DNA from: CAZMXP01 sp964570285
Lineage (GTDB): Bacteria; Planctomycetota; PLA2
DNA length: 64,000 nt
Assembly: GCA_964570285.1 (NCBI GenBank)
Contig: CAZMXP010000021.1
Coordinates: 8,308-72,307, forward strand
Direction: 5' to 3'
Positions 59,475 through 64,000 of the stretch are shown in pieces. The notes beneath the pieces are model-generated. The model did no database searches. It was not told where the DNA came from and saw only the letters and a list, made by a program, of their open reading frames with translations. The first letter of the stretch is position 1. Each line of letters begins with the position of its first letter. The position numbers were made by a program, and so were the translations under genes.

Positions 59475-60835
59475 GGCTGCAGCGCGCGGAACATGCCCGC
59501 CCCCTTCGCCAGCGTCTCCTGATACTCCGCCCGGGGGTCGGAGTCGGCGACGATCCCGCCGCCGACGGCCACCCGCACGACGCCGCCCGCGAGCGTCGCC
59601 GTCCGGATCGCGATGTTGAGGACCATGCCTCCATCATCGGCCAGGAGCCCGATCGAGCCCGTGTAGGCGCCCCTCCGCGCCGCTTCGAGCTCGTCGATGA
59701 TCTCCATCGCGCGCACCTTGGGCGCGCCGGTGATCGACCCCCCGGGAAAGGTCGCGGCGAGCAGGTCGACCCGGTCGGCGCCCTCCTCGAGCTCCCCCTC
59801 GACGGTCGCGACGCGGTGGTGCACGCTCGCGAAGGACTCGATGCGGCCGGGATCGGCGACGCGGATCGTGCCCGGGCGGCAGACGCGGCCGAGATCGTTG
59901 CGCTCGAGGTCGATGATCATCGCCAGTTCCGCATGGTCCTTCGGGCTCGCGGCGAGCGCCTCCGCGTGGGCGCGATCCTCTCCCGGCGTCTCCCCCCGCG
60001 GACGCGTCCCCTTGATCGGGCAGGTGCGCACCGCCCGCCCCCGCACCTCCAGGAAAAGCTCAGGGCTGGTCGACAGCACGGCGGTGCCGCGCCCGAGATC
60101 GAGAAACGCCCCGTAGGGCGCGGGGTTGCTCGCGCGCAACGCGCGATAGAGCGCGAGCGGCTCCCCGGCGAAGGGCGCCGTGAACTCGTGCGCGTAGTTC
60201 ACCTGGAAGATGTCGCCCGCGCGGATGTACTCGACCGCCCTCGCGACGGCGGCGAGGTAGGCCTCGGTCGAAATGGAGGGGGCGGGGGGGCCGGTGACGC
60301 CGCCCCGCGGCGGAGGCGCGGGGCTCTTGAGGCAGGCGCCGAGCGTGCGGGCGGTGTCTTCGGCGCCATCGCGCCAGAGCAGCCACCAGCAGCCGTCCCG
60401 CGCGTCATGCACGGCGACGGCGGGGTAGTAGGAGAGGTCGACGTCGGCGATCGCGGTCGCGTCCGGGTGGCGATCGGGGACCTGCTCGAAGGCGGTGCGC
60501 AGCCCGTAGCCGAAGAGGCCGACCCACCCGGGACCCAACGGCAGCGGACCGGGTCGGGGCGCCTCCGTCGCGGAGAGACAGGCCCGCAGCAGCGTCCCGA
60601 ACTCCGCCTCGCGCACGCGGGCGCCGCCGGGGATCGCCACCTCGCCGCCCCCGCGCCCCCAGAGCATCCTCGCCATCGGCGAGGCGGCCACGAGCGTGAA
60701 GCGCCCCATCCCCCCCGAGTCGAGAACGGCGAGGTGGGCGACCCCGCGCAGGCGTCCGAAGAGATCGCCGGACGGCGGCGGGAGCACCACCCGCTCCGCC
60801 CGGATGGGGCCAAGCTCCGGCAGCGCGATGAACAC
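59471..60835 (-). CDS. pabB: Aminodeoxychorismate synthase component I
   Basis: 454 aa. Makes 4-amino-4-deoxychorismate from chorismate and ammonia for folate. Chorismate-binding signatures: AGDIFQVNYAHEF, CPIKGTRPRGETPGED with the Lys in PIKGT that separates PabB from TrpE (PIAGT), MIIDLERNDLGRVC, FPGGSITGAPKVRAMEIIDELE (in part) and the C-terminal GGGIVADSDPRAEYQETL. First gene of the long minus-strand operon, divergent from pabC with 49 bp between starts. GTG start. The glutaminase partner PabA is not in this window. Confidence 0.92.
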   Translation of the reverse strand: MFIALPELGPIRAERVVLPPPSGDLFGRLRGVAHLAVLDSGGMGRFTLVAASPMARMLWGRGGGEVAIPGGARVREAEFGTLLRACLSATEAPRPGPLPLGPGWVGLFGYGLRTAFEQVPDRHPDATAIADVDLSYYPAVAVHDARDGCWWLLWRDGAEDTARTLGACLKSPAPPPRGGVTGPPAPSISTEAYLAAVARAVEYIRAGDIFQVNYAHEFTAPFAGEPLALYRALRASNPAPYGAFLDLGRGTAVLSTSPELFLEVRGRAVRTCPIKGTRPRGETPGEDRAHAEALAASPKDHAELAMIIDLERNDLGRVCRPGTIRVADPGRIESFASVHHRVATVEGELEEGADRVDLLAATFPGGSITGAPKVRAMEIIDELEAARRGAYTGSIGLLADDGGMVLNIAIRTATLAGGVVRVAVGGGIVADSDPRAEYQETLAKGAGMFRALQP

Positions 60836-60844
60836 GGCCCACCC

Positions 60845-60877
60845 ACCCTATCGCGCCGCGCGGCGAACCGATAGTGT
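60845..60877. promoter_or_regulatory. Divergent leaderless-type promoters of pabB and pabC
   Basis: Mirror-image elements: CGATAGGGTGG on the minus strand, with TAGGGT (60850-60845) 9 bases before the pabB GTG, and CGATAGTGTGG on the plus strand, with TAGTGT (60872-60877) 7 bases before the pabC GTG. The two are separated by a GCGCCGCGCGGCG palindrome. No clear Shine-Dalgarno at pabB. Confidence 0.55.
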
Positions 60878-60884
60878 GGACGGG

Positions 60885-61589
60885 GTGAGCGAGGCTCCCT
60901 TCACGACGCTGAGGGTCGAGCAGGGCGTGATCTGGTTTGCCGGCGACCACTGGCGGCGGCTGCAGGCAGCCGCCCGCCACTTCGGCCTCCCGCACCCCGA
61001 GACGGCCAGCCTCGAGCGGCTCGTGCTGGAGGCGGCGCGGGGCCTTGCCTCCGCGCGGGTCAGGGTGACGCTGGCCGGCGGGGGCGGGGTCGAGGTGGAG
61101 GCATCGCCGCCGCGCGCCCCAGGCCCTGCGTGGAGGCTTCTGCCCGTCGAGGTCGAGGCGGATGCGACCGCGGTGCCCCACAAGACGACCGCCCGCGCGC
61201 GCTACGAGCGGGCGCGGGAGAGGGCCGCGGGTTGGGACGACGCGCTGCTCGTGACGCGGGACGGCGTGCTGCTCGAGACGACGATCGCGAATCTCTTCCT
61301 GCTGTTGGAGGGGGGAAGGCTCTTGACCGCGCGGCGCGACCTGCCGCTGCTGGCAGGGGTCGCGCGGGGGCGCGTCATCGGGGCCGCGCGCCGCCTCGGC
61401 CTCGCCGTCGAGGAGGCGCGTCCCACGGCCATGGAGGCGGCCTCCGCACTGGCCTGTTTCGTGACCAATGCCCTCCTTCCGCTACACCCGGTGCGCGAAA
61501 TCGCCGGGGTGGCCCCCTTTCCCGAGCCGGATCGACCGGCCCGGCGTTTGATAGACTCCTTGCGTAGCGAGTCTCTGAGCCCCGTATAA
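60885..61589 (+). CDS. pabC: Aminodeoxychorismate lyase (class IV aminotransferase family)
   Basis: 234 aa PLP enzyme that releases pyruvate from aminodeoxychorismate to give p-aminobenzoate. Seen: FAGDHWRRLQAAARHFGLP, the PLP Lys in AVPHKTTARARYERARE, Glu in VLLETTIANLFLLLEGG, LPLLAGVARGRVI, and CFVTNALLPLHPVREIAG. The N terminus is short relative to 270-290 aa homologues, but GTG 60885 opens right at the divergent promoter. The pairing with divergent pabB supports the assignment; a branched-chain or D-amino-acid aminotransferase is less likely. Confidence 0.88.
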   Translation: MSEAPFTTLRVEQGVIWFAGDHWRRLQAAARHFGLPHPETASLERLVLEAARGLASARVRVTLAGGGGVEVEASPPRAPGPAWRLLPVEVEADATAVPHKTTARARYERARERAAGWDDALLVTRDGVLLETTIANLFLLLEGGRLLTARRDLPLLAGVARGRVIGAARRLGLAVEEARPTAMEAASALACFVTNALLPLHPVREIAGVAPFPEPDRPARRLIDSLRSESLSPV

Positions 61590-61605
61590 TCCCTGCCGGA
61601 GAATC
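61585..61605 (+). promoter_or_regulatory. Promoter -10 and ribosome site
   Basis: TATAAT at 61585-61590 overlaps the end of pabC; GGAGAAT at 61599-61605 precedes ATG 61608. The geometry is nearly identical to the lpxC/fabZ promoter. Confidence 0.5.
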
Positions 61606-61607
61606 CC

Positions 61608-62510
61608 ATGAGATGGAATCGCGCCTTTTGCGCCCTCGTGCTCTGCGGTGCGGCCGCCGTCGCCCAGGAGGCCAAGGAGGAGGTCGTCGACTACTCCGTG
61701 CCCGACATCGAGAAGTACCTCTCGATGTTCAAGTCCGACTTCGGGAAGAAGAAGGTGCCGCAGGAGGACGTGATCGCGACGCTGCAGAACCTCGTCAAGG
61801 CGCACAAGTTCCTCGCCTCGAAGGGGGAGGCCGCGACCAAGGATGATGTGAAGCTCGGCAAGAAGATCGTCAAGCAGATCGCCGCGGGGCTCAAGGCCAA
61901 GGACCGCGAGATGGTCAGCTACGAGTGCGCGAAGGCGCTCGGCACGCTGGCCGACCCGGAGGGGCAGCGTCCCCTGCTCTCGTGGATGGAGGATGTCGTT
62001 CTCGAGGACAAGGCGCCCCCGATGCAGTCGGTGGAGGCGGGGTTCCTCGCCCTCGCCCGCATCGGCGGCACGGACTCCGCCACCCTCGACGTGCTCCGCG
62101 CCTACGCGACCGGCAAGCACACCGACGCCGCGGTCGCCAGCGGCGCGCTCAAGGCGGTCATCGAGTGGCGCCAGATCGACGCCAACGACCGCAAGGAGTT
62201 CTTCGAGAAGATCCTCGGCTACCTCGCGAGCCTCTACAGCGGCATGAAGGGCGGCGAAGCGAAGACCCGCGGCGTCTTCGAGCAGCGCTACAACACCGTC
62301 AAGGAGAGCGGGCTTGCCGCGCTGGCCCAGCTTGCGGGCGACGGGACCACGTTCGCGGAGCCGGCAGCGGCGACGAAGTGGATGAACGACAACAAGAAGA
62401 AGAAGTGGGAGGACTACGTCGGCGTGGGCTTCCGGAAGGGGGCGACCAGCGAGGCGGCCCCGGCGGAGGAGGCTCCCGACGAGGAGAAGAAGGGCGAAGG
62501 GGACGCCTGA
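61608..62510 (+). CDS. Secreted HEAT-like helical protein of unknown function
   Basis: 300 aa. Signal peptide CALVLCGAAAVAQ, then an all-helical body in which paired helices of about 40 residues recur (EDVIATLQNLVKAHKFLASKG, VSYECAKALGTLADPEGQRPLLSWM, VEAGFLALARIGGTDSATLDVLRAYA, in part), consistent with HEAT/ARM-type repeats. The C terminus is a charged Lys/Glu/Ala tail. No enzyme motif. Probably periplasmic and protein-binding. Followed 49 bp later by a membrane protein gene. Confidence 0.75.
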   Translation: MRWNRAFCALVLCGAAAVAQEAKEEVVDYSVPDIEKYLSMFKSDFGKKKVPQEDVIATLQNLVKAHKFLASKGEAATKDDVKLGKKIVKQIAAGLKAKDREMVSYECAKALGTLADPEGQRPLLSWMEDVVLEDKAPPMQSVEAGFLALARIGGTDSATLDVLRAYATGKHTDAAVASGALKAVIEWRQIDANDRKEFFEKILGYLASLYSGMKGGEAKTRGVFEQRYNTVKESGLAALAQLAGDGTTFAEPAAATKWMNDNKKKKWEDYVGVGFRKGATSEAAPAEEAPDEEKKGEGDA

Positions 62511-62559
62511 GCCGGGAAGCCCCCGCGTCCTCCCGGCGTCCTAGGTGTCGCACAGAGCG

Positions 62560-63192
62560 ATGTCGAACCGCAGCGACCCGATGGTGCCGATCCTGGGCTC
62601 TGCGGTCACGCTCCTCGTGATCGGCGCGAGCCTCTTTGTCTTCTACCCCGCCTACCGCCAGTGGCAGGCGAGGGACTCCGGCGCCGTGGTCGGCCACCCG
62701 CCCTCCCCGGCGGAGCCCCTCCCGGTCTGGGTCTGCCGGTCCGAACCGGGGGTGGCCATGCTTCTCGAGGCGCTCGCCGCGGGTGATCCGGCAGGCGCGG
62801 CCTACCCGCTCCCCGCCCTCGAGGGCGGTCCCTACCATCTGCTCCGCCTGTCCGTCTTCAACTTCGACGGCCGCGACCCGCTGGCGGTCGCGCTGCCGGA
62901 GGAGGGGTTCGCCTCCCCCGAGGGGGGGCCCCCGGCGTTGCCTGCGGTCTCGCGCCTCCGCCCGGACGCTTCCCCGAAGGACCTCGCCGTGCTGCGCGGT
63001 CTGGGTGCCGTGGAGGCGCTGGAGGTTCCGCGCGGCCGGCGCGCGCAGGCGCTCCTGGTAATCCGGGGCGACCCGGCGGCTCGCACCGCGTTCGTCAGCG
63101 GGGCCCTATCCTTCACCCGGCGCACGGTCGCACGCCAGACGCTGGCGGCGTGGTACGCGGAGCCGGCCCTCAAGACCTTCGAGGACCTGTGA
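62560..63192 (+). CDS. Membrane-anchored hypothetical protein
   Basis: 210 aa. One N-terminal membrane helix (MVPILGSAVTLLVIGASLFVFY), then a soluble domain with RLSVFNFDGRDPLAVALPEEGF and AQALLVIRGDPAARTAFVSGALSFTRRTVARQTLAAWYAE. No family recognised. ATG 62560 (MSNRSDP) is preferred over the in-frame GTG 62545, though no good SD is seen; CTAGGTG at 62540-62546 could contain a weak -10. Its stop overlaps the next gene by one base (TGATG). Confidence 0.7.
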   Translation: MSNRSDPMVPILGSAVTLLVIGASLFVFYPAYRQWQARDSGAVVGHPPSPAEPLPVWVCRSEPGVAMLLEALAAGDPAGAAYPLPALEGGPYHLLRLSVFNFDGRDPLAVALPEEGFASPEGGPPALPAVSRLRPDASPKDLAVLRGLGAVEALEVPRGRRAQALLVIRGDPAARTAFVSGALSFTRRTVARQTLAAWYAEPALKTFEDL

Positions 63193-64000
63193 TGGACGAG
63201 GCGCAGTCGCCTGTTCCCGACCCGCTGCGGGAGGGCACCGACGCGGAGCCCGGCCCCCCGACCCCCTCGCTCATCCGCGGCGGCCCCGAGGGCGCAACCC
63301 CCGTGCAGGCGATCGCCGACGCGCTGCGCCTCAACGCCGAAGCGCTGCGCCGCATCGACCAGAACCAGAAGCGGATCGCCGAGTCGGTCGAGAAGGGGGA
63401 CAAGGCGGCAAATGTCGTCACGAGCACCCGCGCGCTGAACGAGACCTTCCGCGGCCTCTCGGAGATCCAGCGGGGGCTCCTGGACGCGGTGCTGCGGCAG
63501 CGCGGGGGCGGGCGGGGCGTCGGCTTTGCGTTTCTCGCCGTCGCGCTGCTGGCCGGCGCGCTCGGGTTTCTCGTCTACGACCGCCTGACCTCCCAGGACC
63601 ACGTCTCCCGCGAGGTCTACGAGAGCGCGCGGGCGGGGGCGGAGGAGCAGGCGCGGCAGCTCGGCCTGCTGCGGGGCCGGGAGGGGGAGGCGCAGGCGCG
63701 CGAGCAGCGCTTCCGCGACGAGGCCGCCGCGGCGGAGCGGACGCGACTCGAGGCGATCCAGGGCAAGGAGACGGTGGAGCGGCGCGTCAGGGAACTCGAA
63801 GCGGAACTCGAGGCCAAGGCGTCGCAACTCAAGAACTACCTCGCGGTGAAGGATCTTGCCGACAGCGCGGGGAGCATCCAGCTCCTGAACATGCAGCTCC
63901 AGCGCGAGATCGACGACCTGCGCCAGCGCCTCGCCGCCTCGGAGCGCGAGCGCGAGAGCGTCTACGAGATGTTCCTGAAGCAGCGCATCGAAGAGAAGCA
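63192..64000 (+). CDS. Membrane protein with long coiled coil (partial, runs off the window)
   Basis: At least 269 residues, no stop before the edge. Layout: a polar Pro/Gly-rich N terminus, a helical stretch (VQAIADALRLNAEALRRIDQNQKRIAESVEK), one membrane helix near residues 113-130 (VGFAFLAVALLAGALGFLVY), then a continuous Glu/Arg/Gln-rich coiled coil from about residue 140 to the edge (EAQAREQRFRDEAAAAER, LQREIDDLRQRLAASERERE). Quotes are partial. ATG shares one base with the preceding stop, so the pair is coupled. A tethering or structural role at the membrane is plausible. Confidence 0.8.
   Translation, partial: MDEAQSPVPDPLREGTDAEPGPPTPSLIRGGPEGATPVQAIADALRLNAEALRRIDQNQKRIAESVEKGDKAANVVTSTRALNETFRGLSEIQRGLLDAVLRQRGGGRGVGFAFLAVALLAGALGFLVYDRLTSQDHVSREVYESARAGAEEQARQLGLLRGREGEAQAREQRFRDEAAAAERTRLEAIQGKETVERRVRELEAELEAKASQLKNYLAVKDLADSAGSIQLLNMQLQREIDDLRQRLAASERERESVYEMFLKQRIEEK

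Overview
The window is chromosomal DNA of very high GC content from a Gram-negative-type bacterium. It encodes BamA, a fused LpxC/FabZ and LpxA, so the cell should have an outer membrane with lipid A. The secreted Ser/Thr kinase-linked proteins, a kinase with an FGE/SUMF1-like domain, a RedB-like protein paired with a hybrid kinase, and squalene-cyclase-like repeat proteins together resemble uncultured Planctomycetota best, with Myxococcota or a related phylum as alternatives. This assignment is inference from gene content. Codon use looks uniform and nothing suggests a non-standard genetic code.

Layout. 0-10.7 kb is core: dnaB, then an envelope operon (bamA, lpxC/fabZ, lpxA, a Gfo/Idh/MocA dehydrogenase, an unknown gene), then rpsB-tsf-frr. 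10.7-13.6 kb is a small island on the minus strand: a 67-residue peptide, a PqqD-like protein, an HprK-related kinase A and a nucleotidyltransferase, bracketed by two arrays of a 43-bp double-palindrome repeat. 13.7-15.2 kb is a nitrilase-GNAT pair, followed by tRNA-Lys with a clear terminator. 15.4-25.9 kb is mixed metabolism: an RlmI-like methyltransferase, a degenerate protease/zinc/SNase protein, a GGCT-like protein, TetR divergent from endonuclease IV, ETF-quinone oxidoreductase, a flavodoxin-DUF309 fusion, a LON-domain protein, gamma-glutamyltransferase and a RecB-like nuclease. 25.9-33.1 kb is a tightly overlapped redox/signalling run: five-heme cytochrome c, a binding protein, histidine kinase, two-lobed aspartic protease, response regulator, and a membrane-anchored iron-type binding protein. 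tRNA-Glu follows.

33.3-50.4 kb is accessory and signalling: a kinase-AAA-TPR protein, a kinase with an FGE-like domain, a large HExxH protein, a lipoprotein, a PNGase F-like/PDZ protein, a carboxypeptidase-regulatory-like protein, and a RedB-like protein with a hybrid kinase. 50.4-53.4 kb carries a decayed IS transposase and palindromic MITE-like elements bounded by CTAG, next to a HAMP protein, a prepilin-like protein and an HNH nuclease. 53.4-60.8 kb is one long minus-strand operon (pabB, xerC, a repeat protein, a UGM-like flavoprotein, GT39, an epimerase), divergent from pabC. The window ends in a run of secreted or membrane proteins, the last cut by the edge.

Two themes run through the window. 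Adjacent genes very often overlap by 1 or 4 bases (ATGA, GTGA, TGATG), so translational coupling is widespread. TAnnnT hexamers repeatedly lie only 6-12 bases ahead of start codons lacking a Shine-Dalgarno sequence, which suggests leaderless or nearly leaderless transcripts.
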